Positions 25,981-39,793 are shown, counted from the first letter of the stretch. The stretch is 64,000 nucleotides of DNA from Rhodobacter sp. 24-YEA-8 (GCF_900105075.1 NZ_FNSK01000001.1:1377001-1441000), one strand, 5' to 3'. The notes: a model not told the origin generated them from the letters alone. Made by a program: numbers and translations.

Positions 25981-27309
25981 ATGGAAAAGCTCCACATCAT
26001 CGGCGGCGGCATGGCCGGATCCGAGGCCGCCTGGCAGGCGGCCGAGGCCGGCGTCCCGGTCGTCCTGCACGAAATGCGCCCCTCTGTGGGCACATTCGCG
26101 CATCGCACCGGCGATTTCGCCGAAATGGTCTGCTCGAACTCCTTCCGCTCGGATGATGATGAACGGAATGCCGTCGGCCTGCTGCATTGGGAAATGCAGG
26201 CGGCGGGCGGGTTGATCATGGAAATGGCCCGTCACCACCGTCTGCCGGCAGGTGGCGCACTGGCCGTTGACCGCGATGCCTTTTCGGCTTCGGTGACGGA
26301 ACGGCTGCGCGCACATCCGATGATCTCATTCGACCCCGGCGAGATCCGCGCCCTTCCCGAAGACGGTCACTGGATCATCGCGACCGGCCCGCTGACCTCC
26401 GGCGCCCTGGCCGAAGCAATCCGCGCCGAGACCGGGGCGGACAGCCTCGCTTTTTTCGACGCCATCGCGCCCATTGTCTACGCGGAATCGGTCGATATGT
26501 CGGTCGCCTGGCGCCAGTCCCGCTATGACAAGGGCGAGACCGAGGAGGAACAGAAGGCCTATCTCAACTGCCCGATGACGCGGGAGCAATATGAGGCTTT
26601 CATCGACGCGCTGCTGGCCGCCGAGAAAACCGAATTCCATGAAGGCGAAACGGCCGGCTATTTCGACGGCTGCCTGCCGATCGAGGTCATGGCCGAACGC
26701 GGGCGCGAGACGCTGCGCTTCGGGCCGATGAAGCCGGTCGGCCTGACCAATGAACATGATCCCGAAACCAAAGCCTATGCGGTGGTTCAGCTGCGCCGCG
26801 ACAATGCGCTCGGGACGCTCTATAATATCGTGGGCTTCCAGACCAAGATGAAATACGGCGCACAAACCGCTGTTTTCAAGTTGATTCCCGGACTTGAGAA
26901 TGCTTCGTTTGCCCGTCTCGGCGGCATTCACCGCAATACATTCATCAACTCGCCGACGCTGCTCGATGGCCGGATGCGGCTGAAGTCTCGTCCGAATATC
27001 CGTTTCGCCGGTCAGATCACCGGGGTCGAGGGCTATGTCGAATCCGCTGCGATGGGTCTGCTCGCAGGCCGTATGGCAGCAGCTGAGATTAAGGGCCAGG
27101 ATCTGCCGCCACCCCCTGCCGATACCGCGATGGGCGCGCTGATCACCCATATCACCGGTGGCGCCGAGGCAAAAACCTTCCAGCCGATGAATGTCAATTT
27201 CGGCCTCTTCCCCCCGATTGATGCCAAAGGCGGGCGCCGCGGTCGCAAGGATCGCTACAAGGCCTATACCGACCGCGCGAAAGACGCTTTCACAGAATGG
27301 CTCGGGTAA
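25981..27309 (+). CDS. trmFO: Methylenetetrahydrofolate-tRNA-(uracil-5-)-methyltransferase
   Basis: A 442-residue folate- and FAD-dependent enzyme that makes ribothymidine at position 54 of tRNA. The FAD-binding start [20 protein letters not shown] is at residues 4-23. [16 protein letters not shown], with the conserved Cys near residue 50, and the C-terminal NVNFGLFPP and [16 protein letters not shown] follow. The ATG at 25981 begins the FAD motif properly; 12 more codons are open upstream but match nothing. The gene overlaps gluQ by 13 bases. Confidence 0.95.
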   Translation: MEKLHIIGGGMAGSEAAWQAAEAGVPVVLHEMRPSVGTFAHRTGDFAEMVCSNSFRSDDDERNAVGLLHWEMQAAGGLIMEMARHHRLPAGGALAVDRDAFSASVTERLRAHPMISFDPGEIRALPEDGHWIIATGPLTSGALAEAIRAETGADSLAFFDAIAPIVYAESVDMSVAWRQSRYDKGETEEEQKAYLNCPMTREQYEAFIDALLAAEKTEFHEGETAGYFDGCLPIEVMAERGRETLRFGPMKPVGLTNEHDPETKAYAVVQLRRDNALGTLYNIVGFQTKMKYGAQTAVFKLIPGLENASFARLGGIHRNTFINSPTLLDGRMRLKSRPNIRFAGQITGVEGYVESAAMGLLAGRMAAAEIKGQDLPPPPADTAMGALITHITGGAEAKTFQPMNVNFGLFPPIDAKGGRRGRKDRYKAYTDRAKDAFTEWLG

Positions 27310-28130
27310 CCCGTTTCGCGCCATCGCCAACCGGGCCGCTTCATCTGGGCCATGCATTCGCGGCGCTGACCGCAGCCGCGCGCGGTGATCGCTTTCTTCT
27401 CAGAATCGAAGATATCGATACCGCCCGCGCGCGGTCCGATTACGAGACCGCCATATATGACGATCTCAGCTGGCTGGGGCTGCACTGGGAAGCCCCGGTT
27501 CTGCGGCAGTCAGAGCGCCTTAACTTATACCGGCAAACAGTTGACAGTCTTGAAAAAAGCGGCCTGACCTATCATTGCACCTGCACCAGGGGCGATATTC
27601 GCGCGGCCCTTTCGGCGCCACAGGAAGGCGCGCCTGTGATCGGGCCGGATGGACCGGTCTATCCCGGTACCTGCCGCCATGCCGGCCACCGGGACGGCGC
27701 AATCCGTCTCGATATGGCGAAAGCCATGGCGCGCGCCGGCGACGTCACCTTCACCGATACAGGTCGTCGGCCGGGCCTTCATCGTCGCAATGCTGAACAG
27801 ATGGTCGCTGAGATCGGCGATATAGTTCTGGCGCGCCGCGACATCGGGACCTCTTATCACATTGCTGTCGTGACCGATGACGCCGCCCAGGGCATCACCG
27901 AAATCACCCGTGGCGAAGACCTGTTCGAGGCCACCTTCATCCACGCCCTCCTGATCCGCCTGCTCGGCCTGCCCCAGCCGCTCTGGCATCATCATCGCCT
28001 GATCCGTGACGACAGCGGCAAGCGTCTTGCCAAGCGCGATGACGCCCGTGCGCTTGCAAAATACCGCGAGGACGGCGCGACGCCCGGCGATATCCGTCAG
28101 ATGCTCGGCATGTCCCTTCCTCGTGACTGA
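27297..28130 (+). CDS. gluQ: Glutamyl-Q tRNA(Asp) synthetase
   Basis: A 277-residue paralogue of the GluRS catalytic domain that attaches glutamate to queuosine in the tRNA(Asp) anticodon. The HIGH-type motif is [14 protein letters not shown] (8-21). The zinc site has Cys94-Thr-Cys96 and a later PGTCRH, and the KMSKS counterpart is [13 protein letters not shown] near residue 243. The anticodon-binding domain of GluRS is absent, as expected. It starts inside the end of trmFO, so the two tRNA-modification genes are translationally linked. hisI converges from the other strand. Confidence 0.93.
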   Translation: MARVTRFAPSPTGPLHLGHAFAALTAAARGDRFLLRIEDIDTARARSDYETAIYDDLSWLGLHWEAPVLRQSERLNLYRQTVDSLEKSGLTYHCTCTRGDIRAALSAPQEGAPVIGPDGPVYPGTCRHAGHRDGAIRLDMAKAMARAGDVTFTDTGRRPGLHRRNAEQMVAEIGDIVLARRDIGTSYHIAVVTDDAAQGITEITRGEDLFEATFIHALLIRLLGLPQPLWHHHRLIRDDSGKRLAKRDDARALAKYREDGATPGDIRQMLGMSLPRD

Positions 28131-28159
28131 AATAGTCCCGCCAGAGGTGAAGACCAGAC

Positions 28160-28519
28160 TCAGGTAACCGGCTGCATCAGCTCGATCTCATCCCCGGTCT
28201 CGACCCCGGTATAAAAACACGACCGCCGGTTGGTATGGCAGGCCGGCCCGGTCTGATCCACAAGCGCCAGCAGACAGTCGCGATCACAATCCACCCGCAG
28301 CCCGACCAGCCGCTGCACATGGCCCGAGCTTTCCCCCTTGATCCAGAACGCCTGACGCGAGCGCGACCAATAGGTCATCCTGCCCGTTTCGAGCGTCTTC
28401 GCCACCGCCTCTGCGTTCATCCAGGCCAGCATCAGCACCTCGCCTGTGTCATGCTGCTGGGCGATACAGGCAACCAGCCCATTGGCATCGAATTTCAGAC
28501 TGGCGGGATCAAAGCTCAT
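28160..28519 (-). CDS. hisI: Phosphoribosyl-AMP cyclohydrolase
   Basis: A 119-residue enzyme for the third step of histidine synthesis, opening the adenine ring of PR-AMP. Metal-binding residues are in VDCDRDC (Asp77, Asp79, Asp81 and the adjacent cysteines), with zinc-site Cys94 and Cys101 in GPACHTNRRSCFY. LAWMNAEAVAKTLETGRMTY and WSRSRQ are classic HisI motifs. The ATG at 28519 gives the usual length; the frame is open to 28729 but that part overlaps the divergent scaffold gene. No HisE domain is fused, unlike the bifunctional enterobacterial enzyme. Confidence 0.95.
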   Translation of the reverse strand: MSFDPASLKFDANGLVACIAQQHDTGEVLMLAWMNAEAVAKTLETGRMTYWSRSRQAFWIKGESSGHVQRLVGLRVDCDRDCLLALVDQTGPACHTNRRSCFYTGVETGDEIELMQPVT

Positions 28520-28610
28520 GGTCTTCTCCTTGGCGCGGACGCTTCGTCCGATTACATAGACGTCAGGCAAGGCAGGCCACAAGGGCAGCCTATCGGCAAA
28601 GGCGACGGCG

Positions 28611-29051
28611 ATGAGCGACAGCGATCTGATCTCGCTATATTCCGGTAAGATTCTCGAACTGGCGGCGAATATCCCGCTGGCCGGGCGGCTTGATGCGCCA
28701 CAGGGAAGCGCGAAAAAGCGCTCTCCCACCTGCGGATCGACCGTGACGGTCGACCTGACGTTGCAGGACGGACGGGTTGCGGAATATGCGCAAGAGGTGC
28801 GGGCCTGTGCCCTCGGCCAGGCCTCTGCCGCGATTTTTGGCCGTGCTGTGATCGGGCGCAGCGCTCAGGACCTGCATCAGGCCCGCGACGCCGTTGCCGC
28901 CATGCTGAAAGACGGAGCTGAACCGCCGCCCGCGCCTTTCGATCTTTACGAGGTGCTGATCCCGGCGCGGGACTTCCGCAATCGTCATGCCTCAATCCTG
29001 CTGGTGCTCGACGCCGCCTGCGAAGCTGTCGACAAAGCCCGGCAGACCTAA
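28611..29051 (+). CDS. NifU/IscU-like iron-sulfur scaffold family protein
   Basis: A 146-residue protein with the IscU fold. Two of the three scaffold cysteines are kept: Cys41 (SPTCGSTVTVDL) and Cys66 (VRACALGQASAAIFG). The third is replaced: where IscU has His-Cys-Ser-Ile-Leu this has His126-Ala127-Ser-Ile-Leu, although Cys137 lies ten residues later. It may therefore be a carrier or regulator rather than a normal scaffold. It is divergent from hisI. The last codons run into an A-tract that serves as a terminator for the opposite strand. Confidence 0.85.
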   Translation: MSDSDLISLYSGKILELAANIPLAGRLDAPQGSAKKRSPTCGSTVTVDLTLQDGRVAEYAQEVRACALGQASAAIFGRAVIGRSAQDLHQARDAVAAMLKDGAEPPPAPFDLYEVLIPARDFRNRHASILLVLDAACEAVDKARQT

Positions 29052-29087
29052 AAAAAACCGCCGCGCGTCGGGATACGACGGCGGCGG
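29050..29087 (-). terminator. Rho-independent terminator for the minus-strand small gene
   Basis: On the minus strand, CCGCCGCCGTCG pairs almost perfectly with CGACGCGCGGCGG around a 5-base loop and is followed by eight T residues. It also closes the plus-strand NifU-like gene. Confidence 0.75.
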
Positions 29088-29211
29088 AAGTCAAGCGTGT
29101 CTGGGACATGCGGGGATCTGCGGGACAGGTTCAGATCAGGGGCCTTCGGATCGGGACAGAGAAGGCCGGTGCATGTCTGGGGTCAGACCGCAGGCAGAAA
29201 CTCGTATGCGC

Positions 29212-29334
29212 TCAGCCAGCGACGGGCAGCGCGAGGGCAACAAACAAAAGCGCGAAGAGGGCAAAGACGCCAAGAATATCCTCGGCCGCGCGGATATCTG
29301 CGCTGCGGCGAACGGCTTTCAGTCGGGCGATCAT
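29212..29334 (-). CDS. Small membrane protein, 40 residues
   Basis: MIARLKAVRRSADIRAAEDI forms a basic amphipathic start and the remaining 20 residues (LGVFALFALLFVALALPVAG) form one membrane helix. GGAGG sits 8 bases before the ATG, an excellent ribosome-binding site, and a terminator lies downstream on the same strand. The frame opens further upstream to 29415 but without a better start. No family is recognised. It is transcribed away from recG across a 150-base AT-rich gap. Confidence 0.65.
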   Translation of the reverse strand: MIARLKAVRRSADIRAAEDILGVFALFALLFVALALPVAG

Positions 29335-29484
29335 CTTCACTTCCTCCTGCTCTCTGTTTTGTTGCCATATTGTTCTCACATAATTCATGAGTTGTAAAGA
29401 ACTAAAGTGGAACATTTGAGAACATAACGGGTTTCAGGTGTTCCCCTTATGCGGAGGCCGCCTCCACGCCCGCCGAATACGGGT

Positions 29485-34007
<4,523 letters not shown>

Positions 34008-34721
34008 TCAGGCCGTTGCCGCGAGGCGCCCGCCGCCGCGGTCTCCTTCCGGATCGCGCAGCACATATCCTCGGCCCCAGACGGTCTCGATATAACTTTC
34101 GCCGCCGGTGGCTTCGCTCAGTTTCTTGCGCAATTTGCAAATAAACACGTCAATAATTTTAAGCTCCGGCTCATCCATGCCGCCATAAAGATGATTAAGG
34201 AACATCTCTTTTGTCAGAGTGGTTCCCTTGCGCAACGAAAGCAGCTCAAGCATCTGGTATTCCTTGCCGGTCAGATGAACGGCCTTGCCTTCGGATTCAA
34301 CGGTTTTGGCATCGAGATTAACCGTGATCAGCCCGGTCCGGATTGTGGACTGGCTATGTCCTTTTGAGCGGCGGATGATCGCATGGATCCGCGCCACCAG
34401 TTCTTCGCGATGGAAAGGTTTGGTCAGATAGTCATCGGCGCCAAAGCCAAACCCCCTGATTTTGCTCTCGGTATCGTCCGATCCGGACAGGATCAGGATA
34501 GGCGTTTCTACGCGCGCGAGCCTGATCTGGCGAAGAACCTCATGCCCGCTCATATCGGGCAGATTGAGATCAAGCAGGATCAGATCGTAATCATAGAGGC
34601 GGGCGAGATCTATGCCATCCTCGCCCATATCAGTGCAATAGACATTCAGGTTGGCATGGGTCAACATCAGTTCGATACTGCGCGATGTTGTTGGATCATC
34701 TTCGACAAGTAAAATACGCAT
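34008..34721 (-). CDS. ctrA: Cell-cycle response regulator CtrA
   Basis: A 237-residue OmpR-type response regulator, the master cell-cycle and motility regulator of alphaproteobacteria. The receiver domain has the phosphorylated Asp51 in [15 protein letters not shown] and the conserved Lys in [12 protein letters not shown]. The DNA-binding domain carries the CtrA-specific [20 protein letters not shown] and [24 protein letters not shown] precedes the ATG. A CtrA-like box lies upstream, consistent with autoregulation. Its inhibitor gene sciP is the next gene upstream on the same strand. Confidence 0.97.
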   Translation of the reverse strand: MRILLVEDDPTTSRSIELMLTHANLNVYCTDMGEDGIDLARLYDYDLILLDLNLPDMSGHEVLRQIRLARVETPILILSGSDDTESKIRGFGFGADDYLTKPFHREELVARIHAIIRRSKGHSQSTIRTGLITVNLDAKTVESEGKAVHLTGKEYQMLELLSLRKGTTLTKEMFLNHLYGGMDEPELKIIDVFICKLRKKLSEATGGESYIETVWGRGYVLRDPEGDRGGGRLAATA

Positions 34722-34781
34722 ATGGAAATCTCCGGTCCGGGCTGTCAGGTCATTTTCGTTAACGACACTCGCATCCCCTGG

Positions 34782-34796
34782 TTAATGCATGGTTAC
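34782..34796 (-). promoter_or_regulatory. Candidate CtrA-binding box upstream of ctrA
   Basis: On the minus strand GTAA-ccatgca-TTAAC matches the CtrA consensus TTAA-N7-TTAA(C) with one mismatch, about 60 bases before the ctrA start. Confidence 0.5.
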
Positions 34797-34832
34797 CACG
34801 CACAGCTTGCCAGAGAGAAATTCCAATACAAT

Positions 34833-35111
34833 CTAAAGTTGTCTGAATTTTTGAATAGACGTGACTTTCAGCGCCTTCTCTCCGTGTTTTTCGACAGCGT
34901 CACACCAAAGCCGGAATTCCTCTTCTGACAGGGAATACCGCTCGCGCGCCTCTTCGGCCGTGATCAGCCCATGTGCTACAGCCCGCACAACCGTCGCCTT
35001 GCGGCTGGCAACCCAGCGTCGCGTCTCTGGCGCGGGCAGATCCGCCCGGGTCAGAATGGAGCCATCCGGCAAGGTCACCTGCCTCGGGCCGTCAACTCGT
35101 CTGAGATACAT
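34833..35111 (-). CDS. sciP: CtrA inhibitor SciP (DUF1153)
   Basis: A 92-residue helix-turn-helix protein of the DUF1153 family. MYLRRVDGPRQVTLPDGS, the basic segment ETRRWVASRKATVVRAVAHG, and LSEEEFRLWCDAVEKHGEKA with the ending IQKFRQL match Caulobacter SciP closely from memory. SciP binds DNA-bound CtrA and blocks its promoters late in the cell cycle. The gene sits about 110 bases upstream of ctrA in the same direction, the arrangement seen in other Rhodobacterales. It is divergent from mnmA. Confidence 0.93.
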   Translation of the reverse strand: MYLRRVDGPRQVTLPDGSILTRADLPAPETRRWVASRKATVVRAVAHGLITAEEARERYSLSEEEFRLWCDAVEKHGEKALKVTSIQKFRQL

Positions 35112-35266
35112 CGCGGTTTCCGTTCGCTGTCTGGTTCAGGCAGATTTGACCAGTTACGCTTAAACATTGCTGAACCCGCACCTTGAGAGTAGGAAAGATT
35201 TTCATATATTCCGGGCTAATCCGGAACCTTTCCCCATCGGCGACCCTCCCATGCCCCGACACTGCC

Positions 35267-36406
35267 ATGCCCTTTGATACCAGGCTCAACTCGCTCGGCT
35301 TTGACCGGGCCCCACAAGATACCCGCGTGGTCGTCGCCATGTCGGGCGGTGTCGACAGCTCTGTCGTGGCGGCGATGCTCAAGGAAGAGGGCTATGATGT
35401 CGTCGGCGTGACGCTGCAGCTCTATGACCACGGGGCCGCGCTGGCAAAGAAAGGCGCCTGCTGTGCCGGTCGTGACATCCATGACGCGCGGCGCGTGGCC
35501 GAGACGATGGGCTTCCCGCATTATGTGCTGGATTACGAGAACACCTTCCGCGAGGCGGTGATCGAGGAATTTGCCGAGGCCTACCTGGCTGGGGCGACGC
35601 CTGTGCCTTGCATCCGCTGCAATGAGAGGGTGAAGTTCAAGGACCTGCTCGCCACTGCGAAAGAGCTGGAGGCCGATTGCATGGCGACCGGCCATTACAT
35701 CCAGCGCAAACTGGGCGGTGCCGGGCCAGAGCTGCATTCGGCCGCCGATCCGAACCGCGATCAGAGCTATTTCCTGTTCTCAACCACGCCGGAGCAGCTC
35801 TCTTACCTGCGCTTCCCGCTGGGCCACCTGCAGTCCAAGGCAGAGACCCGCGCCCTGGCGGCAAAATACGGTCTGCCGGTGGCCGACAAACCCGACAGCC
35901 AGGACATCTGTTTTGTCCCGAACGGCAATTATGCCAGCGTGATCGAGAAGCTGCGGCCCGATGCCGCCTCACCCGGTGAGATCGTCGATCTCGCAGGCAG
36001 GGTATTGGGCGCGCATCGTGGCGTGATCCATTACACGATCGGCCAGCGCAAAGGTCTGGGGATCGGGGGGCTCGGCGAGCCGCTTTATGTGGTGAAACTC
36101 GATGCCGAAAACCGTCGGGTCGTAGTCGGGCCAAAAGAGGCGCTCTCGACCCGGGTGATCCCGGTGCGGGAAATCAACTGGCTGGGCGATGCACCCTTTG
36201 AGAGCCAGCCGGAATGGCACGTGCTGACCAGGGTGCGTTCGACCCGCGCGCCGCGCCCGGCAATCATCCGTCCGATCTCGGCAACAGAAGCCGAAGTGGA
36301 GCTGATTGAACCGGAAGATGGTGTCAGCCCCGGCCAGGCCTGCGTGTTCTACGCGAATGAGGGAAGCCGCATTTATGGCGGCGGCTGGATCTGGCGCGGG
36401 CGTTAA
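35267..36406 (+). CDS. mnmA: tRNA-specific 2-thiouridylase MnmA
   Basis: A 379-residue enzyme that adds sulfur to U34 of Lys, Glu and Gln tRNAs. The PP-loop [13 protein letters not shown] is near residue 26. The catalytic cysteines are in [14 protein letters not shown] and [11 protein letters not shown], and GDYV-like late motifs include [13 protein letters not shown]. The ATG at 35267 gives [16 protein letters not shown], as in relatives; the frame is open 28 codons further. The gene ends in a palindromic intergenic element shared with the convergent lpxB. Confidence 0.95.
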   Translation: MPFDTRLNSLGFDRAPQDTRVVVAMSGGVDSSVVAAMLKEEGYDVVGVTLQLYDHGAALAKKGACCAGRDIHDARRVAETMGFPHYVLDYENTFREAVIEEFAEAYLAGATPVPCIRCNERVKFKDLLATAKELEADCMATGHYIQRKLGGAGPELHSAADPNRDQSYFLFSTTPEQLSYLRFPLGHLQSKAETRALAAKYGLPVADKPDSQDICFVPNGNYASVIEKLRPDAASPGEIVDLAGRVLGAHRGVIHYTIGQRKGLGIGGLGEPLYVVKLDAENRRVVVGPKEALSTRVIPVREINWLGDAPFESQPEWHVLTRVRSTRAPRPAIIRPISATEAEVELIEPEDGVSPGQACVFYANEGSRIYGGGWIWRGR

Positions 36407-36411
36407 ACAGA

Positions 36412-36511
36412 GAGGGGGCGCTGCCCCCTCGGCTCCTGAAGGAGCCTCACCCCCGGGATATTTAGAGACAGATGAAAGAGGCTGACCTTTTCATCTGTCC
36501 TTAAATATCCC
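36412..36511. repeat. Compound palindromic intergenic element (bidirectional terminator)
   Basis: Three stems in series between convergent mnmA and lpxB: GAGGGGGC/GCCCCCTC (36412-36430), GGCTCC/GGAGCC (36431-36446), and a large one in which GGGATATTTAgaGACAGATGAAA (36455-36477, lower case mismatched) pairs with its complement at 36489-36511 across an 11-base spacer, 21 of 23 pairs. The same core recurs near 56213, and a related form near 49844. Confidence 0.85.
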
Positions 36512-36528
36512 CGCCGGAGGCATGCGCG

Positions 36529-37695
36529 TCAGCGCAGTTTCGCGGCATCAACCTGCAAAAAGGTCAGAACAGAGTACGCGGCGCGCATCCCGGGGGCTTC
36601 ACCGCCACGACCAAGGCGCTCCATGGTCAGGCGCATTGCCGCCTCCTGCCCTTTCGATTTTCCGGAAAGAAGTGCGGTCAGCGCCGGGATGAGCTTTGGC
36701 GGCCGGCAATCGCGGCCGATGAATTCCGGCACTGTCCGGGTCTCGGAGACGAGATTGACGAGGGTCACGGTATCGACCCGGATCATCCGCCGCATCAGCC
36801 AGAGCGTCAGCGGCGCCATGTCATAGGCAATCACCATCGGGCAATCCTGTGCCGCCAGTTCCAGGCTGACCGTACCGGACGCGGCCAGTGCAGCATCGGC
36901 GGCGGCGAAGGCAGCAATGCGGTTTGCGATATCGGGGGACTTCAGGATGACCGGCGCAGCGGCCCAGCCTGCAACCGCCTCTGACACGACCGGCATCAGA
37001 TGGCTCGGCGTTGGCAGGATCACCCTCAGGCCAGGGCATGACGCAGCCAGACCGGCAACCGTTTCACCAAATGGCGGCAGAAGCCGGCTGACCTCGCCCC
37101 GGCGCGATCCGGGCAGCACGGCAAGCAAGGGTGCATCGGGGGCAATGCCATGCGCGGCGCGGAAGGCCTCTGCCTCGGCCGGACCGGCCACAGGCTCAGA
37201 GACCACCGGATGGCCCACGAAATCGCAGCTCATCCCGGCGGCTTCCATATAGGGCGGCTCAAAAGGCAAAAGCGCCAGCACATGGTCGATCACCCCCGCC
37301 ATCTTAGCGGCGCGGCCCGGGCGCCAGGCCCAGACCGAGGGTGCGACATAGTGAATTGTCGGAATTTCCGGCGCGGCCTCTTTGACAATCCGCGCCACGC
37401 GCAGGCAAAAATCCGGGCTGTCGATGGTGATCAGGGCCGCCGGCTGCTCAGCCAGCACCAGGTCAGCGCATTGGCGGATCCGCCGTTTGAGATGGAAATA
37501 TTTCGGAAATATCTCGGCAATGCCCATGACCGAGAGCTCTTCCATCGGAAAGGCGCTTTCCAGCCCCTCGGCCTGCATGGCCGGGCCGCCAACCCCTTCG
37601 AAGCGCGCCTCAGGCACCAGCGCCTTCAGCCCTGCCATCAGCGCGGCCCCGAGCCGGTCGCCCGAGGGCTCTCCGGCAATCAGGATGAATTTCAC
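36529..37695 (-). CDS. lpxB: Lipid-A-disaccharide synthase
   Basis: A 388-residue GT19 glycosyltransferase that joins UDP-diacylglucosamine and lipid X. It starts MKFILIAGEPSGDRLGAALM, with GVGGPAMQAEGL near residue 36, FPKYFHLKRRI near 63, HYVAPSVWAWRPGRA near 120 and LLAVLPGSRRGEVSRLLP near 200, all family hallmarks. The C-terminal part has the nucleotide-sugar site region GTVSLELAAQDCPMV. It overlaps lpxI by 4 bases and ends the envelope operon. Confidence 0.96.
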   Translation of the reverse strand: MKFILIAGEPSGDRLGAALMAGLKALVPEARFEGVGGPAMQAEGLESAFPMEELSVMGIAEIFPKYFHLKRRIRQCADLVLAEQPAALITIDSPDFCLRVARIVKEAAPEIPTIHYVAPSVWAWRPGRAAKMAGVIDHVLALLPFEPPYMEAAGMSCDFVGHPVVSEPVAGPAEAEAFRAAHGIAPDAPLLAVLPGSRRGEVSRLLPPFGETVAGLAASCPGLRVILPTPSHLMPVVSEAVAGWAAAPVILKSPDIANRIAAFAAADAALAASGTVSLELAAQDCPMVIAYDMAPLTLWLMRRMIRVDTVTLVNLVSETRTVPEFIGRDCRPPKLIPALTALLSGKSKGQEAAMRLTMERLGRGGEAPGMRAAYSVLTFLQVDAAKLR

Positions 37696-38513
37696 GAAGG
37701 TTCTCCGGGCTGACGCGCCCAGAGGAAGAGCCCCGCGTCACGCGCAGCGGCCTGCATTGCCGGCAGATCGAGGCAGATCACGCCACCTGCCTCCCAGACG
37801 ATGCCACCCAGACCGGCCTGCGCCACCCGGGCCACGGTGACCGGCCCAAGCGCCGGCAGATCGATACGCCGGTCCTGCAGAGGTTTTGGCGCCTTATACA
37901 GCAACCCACGTCCGCGCGGGGCCTCGGGTCGCAGCCCGGCGGGCAGGGCAGCCACGCCAGCCAGCATCGCATCGGTCCCTGCGAGCGTCTCGGTTGCAAG
38001 GCAGAGCCCCTGTTGCACGACACAGCCCTGGCCGACATCGACCCGGCCAAGCGCCTCGGCAATCAGCGCAGCGCGGGCCGCATCCTGACGGTCACGGGGC
38101 TGAACCTCGCCGGCATAAAACGCGGCTTGCGGCACCAGGGCGGGCGCAAGATCGGAGGCGCCGATCACCGAAAACCCGTCTTCCTCGAAGAGTGCGATCA
38201 CCTCGCGCAAAGTCGCGTCATCGCCCTGGGCCAGTGAGGCCATCAGACGCGGCACGATACCGGCGGTGATCGGATCAAACAGCGCCGGGTCAAGCCGCGG
38301 GCGCTGCACCGCACCGGCGAAACAGACGGCGGTGATCCCCGCCTCATGCAAGGCGGCAAAAAACGGGTAGAGCCGTTCGATCCGGAAGGTCAGATCGGGC
38401 ACCAGCCCTTCGGGGGGAAAGCCATCCAGCGCGGCCACAAAGGGGCGCATGGGCGCAGCCTGCGCCAGCGCGGCAGGGAGTGCACCACGCCCGGCAATGA
38501 TCGCGACGCTCAT
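37692..38513 (-). CDS. lpxI: UDP-2,3-diacylglucosamine diphosphatase LpxI
   Basis: A 273-residue LpxI (formerly DUF1009), the alphaproteobacterial replacement for LpxH, producing lipid X. Motifs are SVAIIAGRGALPAALA, AGITAVCFAGAVQRPRLDP near residue 60, DDATLREVIALFEEDGFSVI near 105, DVGQGCVVQQGLCLATET near 157, and the C-terminal VAQAGLGGIVWEAGGVI. It sits between lpxA and lpxB with 4-base overlaps on both sides, so translation of the lipid A enzymes is coupled. Confidence 0.95.
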   Translation of the reverse strand: MSVAIIAGRGALPAALAQAAPMRPFVAALDGFPPEGLVPDLTFRIERLYPFFAALHEAGITAVCFAGAVQRPRLDPALFDPITAGIVPRLMASLAQGDDATLREVIALFEEDGFSVIGASDLAPALVPQAAFYAGEVQPRDRQDAARAALIAEALGRVDVGQGCVVQQGLCLATETLAGTDAMLAGVAALPAGLRPEAPRGRGLLYKAPKPLQDRRIDLPALGPVTVARVAQAGLGGIVWEAGGVICLDLPAMQAAARDAGLFLWARQPGEPS

Positions 38514-39316
38514 TTCGCGCCTTTCGGCGTCAGGAACGACCGGTCGCTGGCCGAGAGGATGAACTCGCTGATCTCGCGCACATGGACGGCGTCGAAATCC
38601 TCCGCGAGACGCTCGGCGCGGTCATGGAAGGTGCCCTCGCCCTGGGCCAGCATCTGGAAGGCGGCGCGCAGCTGGGTGATTTCGGCCCGGGTGACCCCAC
38701 GTCGTTTCAGCCCGACAAGGTTCAGCCCGTCCAGCTCGCCACGCGGGGCCTGGACGAGGCCATAGGGGATCACGTCATTGGTGACCATGGTGACCGCGCC
38801 GATGATCGCGCCGCGCCCGATGCGGACAAACTGATGGATGCCGGACAGGCCGCCGATCACCACATCATCGCCGATATGGCAATGGCCCGCTATGGCGACA
38901 TTATTCGCCATCACCACCCGATTTCCGACAATCGCGTCATGGCCGATATGAACCCCGGTCATCAGCAGGCAATCATCGCCGACGCGTGTCACCCCGCCAC
39001 CGCCTTCGGTGCCGGTGTTCAGCGTGGCGCCTTCGCGGATGCGGCAACGGGCGCCGACCTCCAGACGGGTGCGCTCGCCCCTGAATTTCAGATCCTGCGG
39101 CACTTCGCCTACGCTCGCGAAGGGCCAGATCGTGGTCTCTTCGCCGATATCAGTCCAGCCGGTGACGACGGCATGCGATTTCAACTCGACCCCGCGTTGC
39201 AGCGTAACCTCGGGGCCGACCACGCAAAACGGGCCGATAAAACAATCCGGGCCAATCACGGCGCCGTCGTCGATCACGGCGGAAGGGTGGATGACGGCGG
39301 TACCGTGAATGGACAT
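38510..39316 (-). CDS. lpxA: UDP-N-acetylglucosamine acyltransferase
   Basis: A 268-residue left-handed beta-helix acyltransferase, the first committed step of lipid A synthesis. Hexapeptide repeats run from residue 6 (IHPSAVIDDGAVIGPDCFIG) to about 190. The catalytic His is in MTGVHIGHDAIVGNRV, and the GLVQAPRGELDGLNLVGLKR segment precedes the helical C-terminus. It overlaps lpxI and follows fabZ by 3 bases. Confidence 0.96.
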   Translation of the reverse strand: MSIHGTAVIHPSAVIDDGAVIGPDCFIGPFCVVGPEVTLQRGVELKSHAVVTGWTDIGEETTIWPFASVGEVPQDLKFRGERTRLEVGARCRIREGATLNTGTEGGGGVTRVGDDCLLMTGVHIGHDAIVGNRVVMANNVAIAGHCHIGDDVVIGGLSGIHQFVRIGRGAIIGAVTMVTNDVIPYGLVQAPRGELDGLNLVGLKRRGVTRAEITQLRAAFQMLAQGEGTFHDRAERLAEDFDAVHVREISEFILSASDRSFLTPKGAK

Positions 39317-39319
39317 GGA

Positions 39320-39793
39320 TCAGGCCTTTGGCAGGTCGAACATTGCGGTGAATTCAGCCTCGCAGGCCAGTTCACCATCGACCGTGGCGCGGCCCGAGAA
39401 TTTCCAGACCTTGCCGCCGCCACGCAGCGCTTTCACATGCAGTTCCAGCACATCGCCGGGCACCACTTTGCGGCGGAATTTCACACCATCAACGCCCATG
39501 AAGAACACTTTCGCATTCTTGTCGACGAGATCCATCGAGAGCCCCACCAGCACGCCGGAGGTCTGTGCCATCGCCTCGATGATCATCACACCGGGGAAAA
39601 TCGGCATACCCGGGAAATGGCCGGTGAATTGCGGCTCGTTATAGGTGACGCATTTCACGCCAACGCAGGATTCGTTGATCACCACATCGCGGACCTTGTC
39701 GATCAGCAAAAACGGGTAACGATGCGGGATAATCCGCTGGATCAGATCCAGATCGGCATTGGTGACGGCCCTGGCTTCCGTATTGGCATCCAT
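39320..39793 (-). CDS. fabZ: 3-hydroxyacyl-ACP dehydratase FabZ
   Basis: A 157-residue hot-dog-fold dehydratase of fatty acid elongation. The catalytic His is in [14 protein letters not shown], and the Glu is in [16 protein letters not shown] after TGHFPGMP. I chose the ATG at 39793 because GGAGG ends 9 bases before it; the ATG three codons earlier directly abuts GGAGG and cannot use it. It lies between ompH and lpxA. lpxD, found next to fabZ in E. coli, is absent. Confidence 0.95.
   Translation of the reverse strand: MDANTEARAVTNADLDLIQRIIPHRYPFLLIDKVRDVVINESCVGVKCVTYNEPQFTGHFPGMPIFPGVMIIEAMAQTSGVLVGLSMDLVDKNAKVFFMGVDGVKFRRKVVPGDVLELHVKALRGGGKVWKFSGRATVDGELACEAEFTAMFDLPKA

Noticed and set aside
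29050..29087. Terminator belonging to the plus-strand NifU-like gene
   Set aside because: The A-tract precedes the hairpin on the plus strand, so the T-tract is on the minus strand. It is assigned to the minus-strand small gene, though it may act weakly both ways.
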